From NCBI GenBank assembly GCA_022770625.1, contig JALEHK010000073.1, forward strand, positions 1 through 47,499: a DNA stretch of 47,499 nt. Reading direction: 5' to 3'. The position numbers were made by a program, and so were the translations under genes. Position 1 is the stretch's first letter; every line of letters starts with the position of its first letter. Below, one piece after another: positions 23,783 through 33,650 of this stretch. This DNA comes from Oscillospiraceae bacterium (GTDB lineage: Bacteria; Bacillota; Clostridia; Oscillospirales; Ruminococcaceae). The notes beneath the pieces are model-generated. The model was not told the origin of the DNA, did no database searches, and was given only the letters and a program-made list of their open reading frames with translations.

Positions 23783-24691
23783 ATGATGAAACTGCGCAGA
23801 TTCTTAGCAGCGGCGGTGACCGGCGTTGCGGCAGCGAGCTTTCTCGGCGGATGCGGAAACAGCATCGACCCCGATACGATCGATTACTCGGTTCAGCTTC
23901 TGGCGCCGAATGAGGGCGACGATATCGCGGTATTTGAAACCAGTCTCGGAACGATCACGGCGGTTCTTTATACCGATGAGGTTCCGACCGTTGTTCAGAA
24001 CTTTAAGGATCTTGTAAATGACGGATTTTATGACGGACAGGTAATCTATCAGATCGTTCCGACCGTCGGCGCCGAGATGTTCGGAAGCTCGACCGAGGAC
24101 GGAAATTCCCCCACCACCAACACCGAAAAACCGATCAAAGCGGAGTATTCCAATAACCTCTGGCCTTTCAGCGGTTCGCTCTGCGCTTTGTGCAGCGAGA
24201 TGGGCCAGCTCTGGAACAAGGGTTATTACTTCGATTCCCGTTCCTTCTTCATCTCGGATATGCCGATCGACGACGATACCCTCTCCCAGATGCAGGATAA
24301 CTATTTCCCCGCAATGATGACCAACGCCTTTCAGGAGATGGGCGGCGTGCCCGGCGTCTCCCAGTATCACACCGTATTCGGTAAAGTCATCGACGGCATG
24401 GAGATCGTCAACCAGATCAACAGCCTTCCCCATTCGGAGATCGATATGAGCGAGGAAGGGCTTTCCTCCGACGAATATGAGCAGGGTTATACCCTTGATG
24501 AGCCGGTCACGATCGAAAAGGTCACACTCGACACCTTCCATGCGGCTGATTACGACGAACTGGATAATACGATGAGCCAGGACGATTACGACTCGATGGT
24601 CTATACGAGCGCCGAAGAGCAGGCCGCAATCGACGAGGCGATTTCCAACGGTACCTACGGACAGTCTTCCGAAGAGACTTCCGGTAACTGA
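23783..24691 (+). CDS. Cyclophilin-type lipoprotein, active site degenerate
   Basis: A 302-residue protein. A lipoprotein signal (LRRFLAAAVTGVAAASFLGG then Cys) places it on the outer face of the membrane. A cyclophilin fold follows: FETSLGTITAVLY, VVQNFKDLVNDGFYDGQVIY and, near the end, YHTVFGKVIDGMEIVNQIN. The catalytic FHRVIDGFMIQGGD segment of active enzymes is here IYQIVPTVGAEMFG, so the key Arg is lost. The acidic C-terminal ~70 residues have no known fold. I chose ATG 23783 because AGAGG lies seven bases before it. It is probably a folding helper or binding protein rather than an active prolyl isomerase. An intact cyclophilin gene follows 24 bases later. Confidence 0.85.
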   Translation: MMKLRRFLAAAVTGVAAASFLGGCGNSIDPDTIDYSVQLLAPNEGDDIAVFETSLGTITAVLYTDEVPTVVQNFKDLVNDGFYDGQVIYQIVPTVGAEMFGSSTEDGNSPTTNTEKPIKAEYSNNLWPFSGSLCALCSEMGQLWNKGYYFDSRSFFISDMPIDDDTLSQMQDNYFPAMMTNAFQEMGGVPGVSQYHTVFGKVIDGMEIVNQINSLPHSEIDMSEEGLSSDEYEQGYTLDEPVTIEKVTLDTFHAADYDELDNTMSQDDYDSMVYTSAEEQAAIDEAISNGTYGQSSEETSGN

Positions 24692-24715
24692 ATATAAAAG
24701 AAAAGGATGATACCC

Positions 24716-25309
24716 ATGATCAATTTTCGTGAACCGAAAGCGGGCGATACGATCGTCACCATGCACACTAATTTCGGAGACGTTAAATTCCTGATGTTCC
24801 CCGAGGTTGCACCCAAGACGGTTGAAAACTTCACGACCCATGCCAAAGAGAGCTATTACGACGGTCTGATTTTCCACCGCGTCATCGACGGCTTTATGAT
24901 CCAGGGCGGCGACCCGACCGGAACCGGCCGCGGCGGCGAAAGCATCTGGGGCGAAGCTTTTGAGGATGAGTTCTCGCCCGAAGCGCACAACTTCCGCGGC
25001 GCCCTTTCGATGGCAAACGCAGGTCCCGACACCAACGGAAGCCAGTTCTTTATCGTTCAGGCCGGCCCGGTCGATGAGCGGATGTTCCCGATGCTGGCGC
25101 GTCAATATGGCGTGAAGCTGGACGAAGAGACCAAAGCCAAGTACGCCGAACTCGGCGGCACACCCTGGCTCGATAACCATCACACCGTTTTCGGTCAGGT
25201 TATCGAAGGTATGGATGTTGTCGATACCATCGCTTCTCAGCCGGTCGGCTATCAGGATAAGCCGGTCAAAGACATCGTGATCGAGAAAATGACGGTCGAG
25301 ACGCTGTAA
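24716..25309 (+). CDS. Peptidyl-prolyl cis-trans isomerase, cyclophilin type
   Basis: A 197-residue cytoplasmic cyclophilin. The catalytic signature is intact (IFHRVIDGFMIQGGDPTGTG), as are GALSMANAGPDTNGSQFFI and HTVFGQVIEGMDVVD. It catalyses cis-trans isomerisation of X-Pro bonds and assists folding. A ~30-residue insert (ARQYGVKLDEETKAKYAEL) before the HTVFG strand is common in Clostridia versions. AAAAGG at 24701-24706 fits the ATG at 24716 better than the ATG at 24707. The gene is cotranscribed with the degenerate cyclophilin lipoprotein upstream. Confidence 0.93.
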   Translation: MINFREPKAGDTIVTMHTNFGDVKFLMFPEVAPKTVENFTTHAKESYYDGLIFHRVIDGFMIQGGDPTGTGRGGESIWGEAFEDEFSPEAHNFRGALSMANAGPDTNGSQFFIVQAGPVDERMFPMLARQYGVKLDEETKAKYAELGGTPWLDNHHTVFGQVIEGMDVVDTIASQPVGYQDKPVKDIVIEKMTVETL

Positions 25310-25335
25310 AAAGCGCTCAAACAAAGATGCATCAT

Positions 25336-25382
25336 AAAAAAGAGACGCCTGTACCGCAAAAGTACAGACGTCTCTTTTTTTA
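25336..25382. terminator. Bidirectional terminator between convergent genes
   Basis: Stem AAGAGACG(C)CTGTAC / GTACAG(A)CGTCTCTT with A and T runs on the two sides serves both the cyclophilin and the minus-strand pepT unit. Confidence 0.85.
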
Positions 25383-25646
25383 TTCTTCACGATCGGAATT
25401 TTCAAGCGCCTTTCTTACGATGAAGGCCGCTTCCTCATAGTCTTTCGGACGGACAAAAACCCGGAACTCCGCTGCGTGATGGCTCCTTAGCCCCGAAAAG
25501 GACTGGGTGCGCAGCGACGGGTCGGCGCTTCCGTCGATCCGGTAATCGTAGGAGATCCCGGCGCTTTCCAGCGCGTCAAAGATCCGTTCGCGTTCGCGCA
25601 GCGAGAAGCTGCAATAGACCTCCCGCCATCTCCATGGAAGGATCAT
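25380..25646 (-). CDS. Small DUF2007-like protein
   Basis: An 88-residue protein with a ferredoxin-like alternation of strands and helices. It begins with REVYCSFSLRERERIFDALE and ends with EFRVFVRPKDYEEAAFIVRKAL, resembling the small DUF2007 (putative signal-transducing) family. Its ATG overlaps the TGA of pepT as ATGA, so translation is coupled. No enzymatic motif is seen and the function is unknown. Confidence 0.65.
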   Translation of the reverse strand: MILPWRWREVYCSFSLRERERIFDALESAGISYDYRIDGSADPSLRTQSFSGLRSHHAAEFRVFVRPKDYEEAAFIVRKALENSDREE

Positions 25647-26887
25647 GCGAGATCCGCGTAATCGGCGCGGTCGGTTTCAGCGTAGATCTCGACCAGTTTT
25701 TTTACGACCTCATAGGTCTTTTCCATCGATTGGACAGGAATGTATTCAAACCGCCCGTGGAAGTTCGCGCCGCCGGTGCAGAGGTTGGGACAGGGAAGAC
25801 CCATGAACGAAAGACGCGCGCCGTCGGTGCCGCCGCGGATCGGAACGGTGATCGGAAGAACGTCCTCCGACTCCATCGCCTTGCGAGCGTTTTCGATCAG
25901 GTGCATATGCTTTTCGATCTGCTCCTTCATATTGCGGTAGCTGTCCTTGATCGTAAGGGTAAGCGTTCCCTTTCCGTATTTGGCGTTGATAAAGGATGCG
26001 GCCGCCTCGGCAACTGCCTTTTTCTCCTCAAACTTCTTCGCGTCATGGTCGCGGATGATGTAGGCAAGCTCTGCGTTCTCCACATCACCCTCCATCCCGC
26101 AGAGGTGGAAAAAGCCTTCGTACCCTTCGGTGTAGGCGGGCTTCTGCTGCTCGGGAAGAAGCGCGTTAAATTCCATCGCGATCAGACAGGCGTTGACCAT
26201 CTTATCCTTTGCAGAGCCGGGATGGATGTTGAGACCGCTGACATGAACCTTCATCGAAGCGGCGTTAAAGTTCTCGTATTCGATCTCGCCCAGCTCTCCG
26301 CCGTCCAGCGTATAGCCGAAATCCGCGCCGAACTTTTCAACGTCAAAGAAAGCGGGGCCGTTTCCGACCTCTTCATCGGGGGTAAAGCCGATCTTGATGG
26401 TGCCGTGGGGCGCGTCCGGATTCTCGGCGTAGTAAGCGGCGAGCTGCATGATCTCGGAGACGCCCGCTTTGTCATCGGCGCCGAGAAGGGTCGTACCGTC
26501 GGTCACGATCAGGTCTTTTCCGACATAGCGGTCGAGCGATTCATACTGAGCGGGCGAAAGGACGATCCCTTTTTCCTCATTGAGCAGAATATCGCCACCC
26601 TCATAATGAACGATCTTCGCTTTGACATCCTTGCCGCTGCAATCGGGGGAGGTGTCCATATGCGCGATCAGTCCGATGACCGGCGCGTTCGGGCGGTTTC
26701 CGGGAATGGTCGCGTAGACATAAGCGTGCGCGTCGTGCTCCGCCTCGTATCCCATCGCCTGAAGCTCCTCACAGAGCATCTGTGCTAAAACGTGCTGCTT
26801 TTCGGTGCTGGGAACGCATTCCTTATCCTCAGCCGACTGGGTATCGACCGAAACGTAACGTAAAAAACGATTGACCAGTTTTTCCAT
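25643..26887 (-). CDS. pepT: Peptidase T (tripeptide aminopeptidase)
   Basis: A 414-residue M20B metallopeptidase that removes the N-terminal residue of tripeptides in the cytoplasm. The two-zinc site motifs are present: LIAHMDTSPD, LLGADDKAGVSEI, TPDEEVGNGP with the catalytic Glu pair, and LDGGELGE. The late motif RGGTDGARLSFMGLPCPNLC, followed by GGANFHGRFEY, is typical of PepT. The length matches the family (about 408). AAGGAG precedes the ATG. It is first in a two-gene unit with the small DUF2007-like gene. Confidence 0.95.
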   Translation of the reverse strand: MEKLVNRFLRYVSVDTQSAEDKECVPSTEKQHVLAQMLCEELQAMGYEAEHDAHAYVYATIPGNRPNAPVIGLIAHMDTSPDCSGKDVKAKIVHYEGGDILLNEEKGIVLSPAQYESLDRYVGKDLIVTDGTTLLGADDKAGVSEIMQLAAYYAENPDAPHGTIKIGFTPDEEVGNGPAFFDVEKFGADFGYTLDGGELGEIEYENFNAASMKVHVSGLNIHPGSAKDKMVNACLIAMEFNALLPEQQKPAYTEGYEGFFHLCGMEGDVENAELAYIIRDHDAKKFEEKKAVAEAAASFINAKYGKGTLTLTIKDSYRNMKEQIEKHMHLIENARKAMESEDVLPITVPIRGGTDGARLSFMGLPCPNLCTGGANFHGRFEYIPVQSMEKTYEVVKKLVEIYAETDRADYADLA

Positions 26888-26922
26888 CTTTCGTAAACTC
26901 CTTCCGGGTCTTTTCTCCTATC

Positions 26923-26951
26923 AGTATACCACGTTTTTCTTCCTTTTTCCA
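26923..26951 (-). promoter_or_regulatory. Promoter of pepT
   Basis: Minus strand: TGGAAA (26951-26946), 17-bp spacer, TATACT (26928-26923). Confidence 0.5.
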
Positions 26952-26959
26952 GCCGTTTG

Positions 26960-27679
26960 TCAAAGAAGGTCGATTCCGGCCTTTTCCGCCTGCTTTTGCT
27001 GAAGCGGGCGGGGAACGGTATAAAGCCGCCCGTCTTTTCGGAAATGAAGGCCGGTCTGCTTGAAGTGGAAACGGACGCCGGTTCGCTCACACTGCTCCCG
27101 GATGTCCAGCACCCAGTTATAGTCGCAGACTCTTGCGCCCTCGCCGCTCTCCCCGCCCGCAACGACCGAGCGGATCTTTCCGCTTTCGAGAAACGGCTCC
27201 AGCCTTACGGGCGCTAAAAGCGGCTCACAGATCACAAACCGGTCTTTGATCGGAAGTGAAAGAAAGACCGGAAGCCGCCGCGCCGCTTCCTCTCCGTTTT
27301 CACAGGTGCACCCGATCGAGACGTTTTCGTATCCCTCTCCCCAGTCGTCCGGAAGGCATTCATACGCGCGGAGGATCCGCTTGGTGATGATGATAAAGGA
27401 AAGGTCGCTCCGCTCACGGATCATCGCCCAGATCTCTTCCCGCCATTCATCTGCTTCCTCTAAAAAGAAATCGGAGGTCATAACGGCGTAGACGCTTTCG
27501 CCGGGCGGGATTTTATAGCTTCCGTTCCGCTTTTTTTCGACCGGAAGCCGGAAGGAAGCGGTCTTTACGACCTGAGAGGCATCTTTTCCGATCGACTCGT
27601 CCCGCCGGTAGACATAGCAGTGGGCGCATCCCGGTGAAAATTTATGACAGCCGTGCCACGGATTCCAGACGATCGACAT
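26960..27679 (-). CDS. DUF5131 (phage Gp37/Gp68-like) Fe-S family protein
   Basis: A 239-residue protein. The N-terminus has NPWHGCHKFSPGCAHCYVYR, a cluster of three cysteines (C-x6-C-x2-C) typical of the DUF5131/Gp37-Gp68 family, which resembles radical SAM proteins. Barrel-like strands follow: VYAVMTSDFF, LSFIIITKR, YENVSIGCTCEN, RFVICEPLL and IRSVVAGGESG. The family is common in phages and in bacterial chromosomes; its reaction is unknown to me. I chose the internal ATG at 27679, preceded by AAGGAGG, over the upstream in-frame ATG at 27766. No phage genes lie nearby, so here it looks chromosomal. Confidence 0.8.
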   Translation of the reverse strand: MSIVWNPWHGCHKFSPGCAHCYVYRRDESIGKDASQVVKTASFRLPVEKKRNGSYKIPPGESVYAVMTSDFFLEEADEWREEIWAMIRERSDLSFIIITKRILRAYECLPDDWGEGYENVSIGCTCENGEEAARRLPVFLSLPIKDRFVICEPLLAPVRLEPFLESGKIRSVVAGGESGEGARVCDYNWVLDIREQCERTGVRFHFKQTGLHFRKDGRLYTVPRPLQQKQAEKAGIDLL

Positions 27680-27806
27680 ACATTTCCCTCCTTTTTTCTT
27701 ATCATACGCGCATTTCCGTCCTTTTTCAAGCGAAAAAGGGTTTTTCAAGGGAAAAACGTTTTCCACCGTTTGCAGAGAAAAAAGTGGAAAAATTCTTCAT
27801 TTGTTT

Positions 27807-27835
27807 TTGACTTTGAGCACACTCTAGGGTATACA
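27807..27835 (+). promoter_or_regulatory. Orphan plus-strand promoter
   Basis: TTGACT (27807-27812), 17-bp spacer, TATACA (27830-27835). No plus-strand gene follows; transcription would end at the hairpin at 27884-27930. Confidence 0.5.
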
Positions 27836-27841
27836 GTAAAC

Positions 27842-27930
27842 TTGTGAGAGATAATTTTCAATTATTGGTGAATAATTGCGAATAAAAAAGCGTTCCTCTC
27901 TGGTTTCATACAGAGAGAAACGCTTTTTTA
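27842..27930 (+). ncRNA. Candidate small RNA (~90 nt)
   Basis: It is predicted between the orphan promoter at 27807-27835 and a strong terminator hairpin. It has no convincing reading frame. The 5' part is AU-rich (AATTTTCAATTATTGGTG) and the 3' end is the terminator stem with its U run, the usual build of a bacterial regulatory RNA. The hairpin also serves as the terminator of the esterase gene on the minus strand, so the RNA is only a hypothesis. Confidence 0.3.
27884..27930. terminator. Bidirectional terminator (esterase gene and candidate sRNA)
   Basis: Stem AAAAAAGCGTT.CTCTCTG / CAGAGAG.AACGCTTTTTT, with A and T runs on both sides. Confidence 0.85.
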
Positions 27931-27931
27931 C

Positions 27932-28786
27932 TTATTTTTCTTCTTTGGTAGGAATGCCGACATTTTCAGAGCTTACGCCCTTGATGGTTTCGCCGAGCGG
28001 GAGCCAGTTGATCGCCTTTTCGATGTACGCATCCCAGAAGACCCAGTTGTGAACGCCGGGGCCTTTTTCCCAAGTCACATCGAATCCGTCCTCGATCAGC
28101 TTGTCCTTGAACGCGACATTGGCGTCAAAGAGCGAGTCCTCGGTGCCGCAGGCCATATAGATTTTCGGCTTGTTGTCCGCATTTTTGAGCTTGTCGGCGA
28201 GCGCTTCATAGTCGTTTTCGCTTCCTGCATAGTCCTCGATCTTGTCAACGCCGAAGAGGGTCTCATACTGACGGCGGGTAAAGAAGTCGTGGCCGGGCTC
28301 GTTGGACGCGGAAAGAATTTTTTCCTTGATGAGCGCGGAAGAGAGCGCGGTGATGCAGCCGAAGGTTTCCGGATGACGGAGACCGTTGACGATCGAGCCG
28401 AAGCCACCCATCGACAGGCCGCCGATAAAGGTATCTTCCCGTTTACGGGAGAGGGGAAGAGTGTCGCGGGTAAATTCGACCAGATCCTCCGCAATAAACT
28501 TTCCGTACCGGTCGCCCGAAATCTCCGAGTCGCAGTAGAACTTATTCTCGCCGGAAGGCATAACGACGCAGAGATTGTTGTCGTTGGCAAGCGCCTGAAT
28601 CCGGGTGCCGTTGACCCAGTCGGTATAGTTGCCGAGGATGCCGTGGAGCAGGTACAGGGTCTTAAAGGGCTTCTTTTCGGGGACCGGCATACCGGGGAAG
28701 ACCACCTTGTCGGTCGGGATGACGACATTGATCGGAACGGTGCGCATCAGCGATTTGGAAAAAAAGTTAAAGGTAGCAAATGCCAT
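27932..28786 (-). CDS. Alpha/beta-hydrolase esterase (EstA/esterase D-like)
   Basis: A 284-residue cytoplasmic serine esterase of the esterase D/tributyrin esterase group. The oxyanion region is LYLLHGILGNYTDW, and the nucleophile elbow GGLSMGGFG holds the catalytic Ser. The acid is likely in CGTEDSLFD and the His in GPGVHNWVFW. Such enzymes deacetylate or deacylate small esters, including acetylated sugars and feruloyl groups. There is no signal peptide. AAGAAGGA precedes the ATG. It is transcribed alone from its own promoter. The neighbouring GH1 gene on the same strand suggests use in plant glycoside breakdown (inference). Confidence 0.9.
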   Translation of the reverse strand: MAFATFNFFSKSLMRTVPINVVIPTDKVVFPGMPVPEKKPFKTLYLLHGILGNYTDWVNGTRIQALANDNNLCVVMPSGENKFYCDSEISGDRYGKFIAEDLVEFTRDTLPLSRKREDTFIGGLSMGGFGSIVNGLRHPETFGCITALSSALIKEKILSASNEPGHDFFTRRQYETLFGVDKIEDYAGSENDYEALADKLKNADNKPKIYMACGTEDSLFDANVAFKDKLIEDGFDVTWEKGPGVHNWVFWDAYIEKAINWLPLGETIKGVSSENVGIPTKEEK

Positions 28787-28818
28787 GGAAAATTCCTTCT
28801 TTCTGTCAAATTATATTT

Positions 28819-28847
28819 ATTATATCATAAAACAGGAGAAATTTCCA
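28819..28847 (-). promoter_or_regulatory. Promoter of esterase gene
   Basis: Minus strand: TGGAAA (28847-28842), 17-bp spacer, TATAAT (28824-28819). Confidence 0.65.
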
Positions 28848-28890
28848 TCACTTTTTGGATATCTTTTGACAAAAAACAGAGATTTCCAGA

Positions 28891-28932
28891 TAAAAAGATC
28901 CCGGCAGCCTGTTCAAAAGCCGCCGGGATGCG
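28891..28932 (-). terminator. Terminator of 6-phospho-beta-glucosidase gene
   Basis: Minus-strand stem ATCCCGGCGGC / GCTGCCGGGAT followed by CTTTTTA. Confidence 0.8.
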
Positions 28933-28948
28933 ATTCGGATTTCGATCC

Positions 28949-30436
<1,488 letters not shown>

Positions 30437-30438
30437 TT

Positions 30439-30467
30439 ATTATACAAGAAGGCGGGTGCGCGCGCAA
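30439..30467 (-). promoter_or_regulatory. Promoter of 6-phospho-beta-glucosidase gene
   Basis: Minus strand: TTGCGC (30467-30462), 17-bp spacer, consensus TATAAT (30444-30439). The -35 element is weak. Confidence 0.45.
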
Positions 30468-30611
30468 TAGCTTTACAAAGAATGAAAAAATTGGATGCCT
30501 CTTTCCCGCGTTCTGGAAGCGTGTTTTACTCATTCGACAAATTCACTGAAAAGACGTGTTTCTCTGCCCTTGCATATAATTATTTTGCCTATATTTTGGG
30601 CGAAATTACGA

Positions 30612-30640
30612 TTGACAGCCGCTTTTCTTTCCGCTATTAT
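30612..30640 (+). promoter_or_regulatory. Promoter of phosphoglucomutase gene
   Basis: Consensus TTGACA (30612-30617), 17-bp spacer, TATTAT (30635-30640). Confidence 0.75.
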
Positions 30641-30741
30641 AGAAATATAAAAAGCCGGTGGAGCGTCTTTCCTTTTTCGGAATTTTTCCATCCGGCGTTT
30701 TCCCGTCCGAAAAGCGGCGGAGAGAAAGGATTGTGAAAACC

Positions 30742-32460
30742 ATGATAATCGAAAAATATAATGAGTGGCTGACCCATGCGACCGAGGATCCCGACCTGAT
30801 TGAAGAGCTGAAATCGATCGAAGGAAAGGAAGAGGAGATCAACGACCGCTTTTACCGCGAACTTGCTTTCGGCACCGCGGGTCTGCGCGGCGTCATCGGC
30901 GCCGGTACCAACCGGATGAACATCTATATCGTCCGGAAGGCCACCCAGGGCATTGCCAACTACATTAATAAGCATTGCAAAAACGGCTCGATGGCGATCA
31001 GCTTCGACTCCCGCATCAAATCCGATGTTTTTGCCCGTGAGACTGCGCGCGTCTGTGCCGCCAACGGGATCAAGGTTTATATTTATAAGGAATTGATGCC
31101 GGTTCCCTGCCTGTCCTACGCGGTTCGGTATTACCATACTTCGATGGGCGTCATGGTCACCGCTTCCCATAACCCCGCCAAGTATAACGGCTATAAGGCT
31201 TACGGCCCCGACGGTTGCCAGATCACCGATGAGACGGCGGATGAAGTCCTTTCCAACATCAACGCACTGAACGAATTTACCGATATTAAGCTGATGGATT
31301 TTGAAGAGGGCGTACAGAAGGGTCTGATTGAGTACATCGGCGATGACTGCGTCGAGAGCTTTTATCAGCAGGTGCTCAAGTGCTCGCTCAACTCGGACGT
31401 TGTCGCTTCCTCCGGCTTTAAGATCGTGTATTCTCCCTTAAACGGCGCCGGTAACAAGCCCGTCCGTGAGATTCTTCGCCGGATCGGCATCAAGGATGAG
31501 GATCTGACCGTCGTTCCCGAGCAGGAATACCCCGACGGAAACTTCCCGACCTGCCCCTATCCGAACCCCGAGATCCGTCAGGCGCTTCAGAAGGGTCTCG
31601 ATCTCTGCATCAAGACCGGCTCCGACCTGATGCTGGCGACCGACCCCGACTGCGACCGCGTCGGTATCGCCGTTAAAAACGGAGACGATTATAAGCTGCT
31701 GACCGGAAACGAGGTCGGCGCGCTGATGCTGTACTATATCGCTTCCCAGCGCCGCGCGCTCGGAAGAATGCCCAAAGACCCAATCTGCGTCAAGACGATC
31801 GTTACCACTGACCTGACCAACCGGATCGCTGAGGAGTTCGGCGTCGAGATCAAGGAGATCCTGACCGGCTTCAAGTACATCGGCGAACAGATCGGCCTTC
31901 TGGAAGAAAAAGGCGAGGTCGATCGGTTCATCCTTGGCTTTGAGGAATCCTACGGCTATCTGGCCGGGCCTTACGTCCGCGATAAGGACGCGGTCGTCGG
32001 CTCGATGATGATCTGCGAGATGGCGGCGTTCTATGCGACCAAGGGCAAGAGCCTGGTCGATGTCCTGAACGAACTGTACGCAAAATACGGCTACTACCTC
32101 TGCACCCAGCAGTCGTTTGCCTTCGAGGGCGAGACCGGCATGATCGAGATGCAGAAGATTATGTCCGACCTTCAGGCGGATCCGCTGAAGGAACTGGACA
32201 GCGAAAAGGTCGTCCTTTATAAGGATTATCAGGCACAGATCGCAATTGACAACCGGACCGGCGAAAAGACTTCGACCGGGCTTCCGAAGTCGAGCGTCCT
32301 TTCCTATACGCTGGAAAACGGAAACAAGTTCATCATCCGTCCCTCCGGCACCGAACCGAAGATCAAGTTCTACTTCTTCGTAAAAGCGGCGGATGAAGCA
32401 CAGGCAAGAGCCGCGGAAAAGGTTCTGGCTGAAAACTGCACAAAGCTGCTGAAAGCCTGA
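30742..32460 (+). CDS. pgcA: Phosphoglucomutase/phosphomannomutase (PgcA-type)
   Basis: A 572-residue alpha-D-phosphohexomutase that interconverts glucose-1-phosphate and glucose-6-phosphate. Four domains carry the four signature loops: the phospho-serine loop VTASHNPAKYNGYK with Ser142, the Mg-binding loop ATDPDCDRVGI, the sugar loop GFEESYGYL and the phosphate loop RPSGTEPKIKFYF. Length agrees with the long Firmicutes PgcA form. I chose ATG 30742 (AAAGGA eleven bases before); GTG 30733 is too close to that site. It links glycogen or maltodextrin sugars and cell-wall precursors to glycolysis, and the phosphofructokinase gene follows with its own promoter. Confidence 0.94.
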   Translation: MIIEKYNEWLTHATEDPDLIEELKSIEGKEEEINDRFYRELAFGTAGLRGVIGAGTNRMNIYIVRKATQGIANYINKHCKNGSMAISFDSRIKSDVFARETARVCAANGIKVYIYKELMPVPCLSYAVRYYHTSMGVMVTASHNPAKYNGYKAYGPDGCQITDETADEVLSNINALNEFTDIKLMDFEEGVQKGLIEYIGDDCVESFYQQVLKCSLNSDVVASSGFKIVYSPLNGAGNKPVREILRRIGIKDEDLTVVPEQEYPDGNFPTCPYPNPEIRQALQKGLDLCIKTGSDLMLATDPDCDRVGIAVKNGDDYKLLTGNEVGALMLYYIASQRRALGRMPKDPICVKTIVTTDLTNRIAEEFGVEIKEILTGFKYIGEQIGLLEEKGEVDRFILGFEESYGYLAGPYVRDKDAVVGSMMICEMAAFYATKGKSLVDVLNELYAKYGYYLCTQQSFAFEGETGMIEMQKIMSDLQADPLKELDSEKVVLYKDYQAQIAIDNRTGEKTSTGLPKSSVLSYTLENGNKFIIRPSGTEPKIKFYFFVKAADEAQARAAEKVLAENCTKLLKA

Positions 32461-32498
32461 TAAAAAGTGGTCAATATGCCAAACCTGTTTTGTGCGGC

Positions 32499-32527
32499 TT
32501 GACTTTTGGGGCTGTTTTCAGTACAAT
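32499..32527 (+). promoter_or_regulatory. Promoter of pfkA
   Basis: TTGACT (32499-32504), 17-bp spacer, TACAAT (32522-32527), 41 bases before the ATG. Confidence 0.75.
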
Positions 32528-32568
32528 GGATAATGATAGCGAATACACAAAACAGGAGGCTCATCAGC

Positions 32569-33585
32569 ATGGAAGTTAAAACCATCGGTATTCTGACCAG
32601 CGGCGGCGATTCGCAGGGCATGAATGCCGCAATTCGCGCAATTGTTCGCAATGCAGACCGCTGCGGCATCAAGGTCAAGGGTATCTTTGACGGTTACCAG
32701 GGCCTGATCGACGGCAACTTTATCGATCTTACGATCGGCGATGTTTCCGGTATCATCCAGAAGGGCGGAACGATGCTCGGCACCGCGCGCTGCCTTGAAT
32801 TCAAAGAACACGCCGGTATCGTCAAAGCTGCTGAAAACTGCCGCAAGTTCGGTATCGACGGTCTGGTTGTTATCGGCGGCGACGGTTCCTTCAGAGGCGC
32901 CGGCGACCTGTCCAGAGAAGGTATTCCCTGCGTTGGGCTTCCCGGGACGATCGACAACGACATCGCCTGCACCGAGTATACGATCGGCTTTGACACCGCG
33001 ATGAACGTTGCTATGGAAGCAATCGACAAGATCCGCGACACCATCACCTCTCATCACCGCTGCGCGATCGTTGAGGTTATGGGCGCAAGAGCCGGCTGGA
33101 TCGCACTGGAAGTCGGTATCGCAACCGGCGCTTCCTATATCGGCCTGCCCGAGAACCTTCTCCCCGGTGAGTCTCCCAAAGAGCGCTATGAGCGCATCAA
33201 GAAAGAGATCGCTGACCGTCTGAAAGAGGGTCAGGAAAAGGGAAGAAAGAACTTTACCGTCGTTATTGCTGAAGCCGTTACCTCTCTGAATAAAGTTGCG
33301 ACCGTCGAAGAGATGGCGCACGAGATCATGGAAATGACCGGCATCGACACCCGCGGCACCTGTCTCGGCCATATCCAGCGCGGCGGCAGCCCCACGGTTC
33401 GTGACCGTATCGCTGCAACCCGCATGGGCTATCACGCTGTTCAGATCCTCAAAGAGGGCATCGGCAACCGCGTTGTCGGCGAAAAGAACGGCCATGTCTA
33501 CGATATGGACATCCAGGAAGGTCTCGCGATGAAGAAGCAGCTCCCCGAGGATCTGCTCGACATCTGGAGAAAAGTCGGTTATTAA
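32569..33585 (+). CDS. pfkA: ATP-dependent 6-phosphofructokinase
   Basis: A 338-residue PFK catalysing the committed step of glycolysis, fructose-6-phosphate to fructose-1,6-bisphosphate. The motifs present are TSGGDSQGMNAAIRA, the ATP loop IGGDGSFRGA, the catalytic PGTIDNDI, VMGARAGWIAL and LGHIQRGGSP. Gly in GGDGS and Gly in PGTIDND are the residues found in ATP-using rather than pyrophosphate-using enzymes. AGGAGG stands eight bases before the ATG at 32569. It is monocistronic between its promoter and a terminator at 33601. Confidence 0.96.
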   Translation: MEVKTIGILTSGGDSQGMNAAIRAIVRNADRCGIKVKGIFDGYQGLIDGNFIDLTIGDVSGIIQKGGTMLGTARCLEFKEHAGIVKAAENCRKFGIDGLVVIGGDGSFRGAGDLSREGIPCVGLPGTIDNDIACTEYTIGFDTAMNVAMEAIDKIRDTITSHHRCAIVEVMGARAGWIALEVGIATGASYIGLPENLLPGESPKERYERIKKEIADRLKEGQEKGRKNFTVVIAEAVTSLNKVATVEEMAHEIMEMTGIDTRGTCLGHIQRGGSPTVRDRIAATRMGYHAVQILKEGIGNRVVGEKNGHVYDMDIQEGLAMKKQLPEDLLDIWRKVGY

Positions 33586-33600
33586 TCGAATTTCTGTAAA

Positions 33601-33637
33601 ATACCCCCGTCGGAAGCGATTTCGGCGGGGGTGTTTT
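33601..33637 (+). terminator. Terminator of pfkA
   Basis: Stem ACCCCCG..TCGG / TCGG..CGGGGGT (imperfect) followed by GTTTT. Confidence 0.75.
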
Positions 33638-33650
33638 GTGTGTGAATGGT

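Noticed and set aside
25634-26788. Plus-strand frame opposite pepT, and similar long frames opposite the esterase, GH1 and GH13 genes
   Set aside because: All are antisense shadows in GC-rich codons; the opposite strand holds proteins with intact catalytic motifs.
30482-30736. Frame beginning MKKLDASFPRSG upstream of phosphoglucomutase
   Set aside because: It overlaps the strong promoter at 30612-30640, lacks a ribosome-binding site and has no protein-like features.
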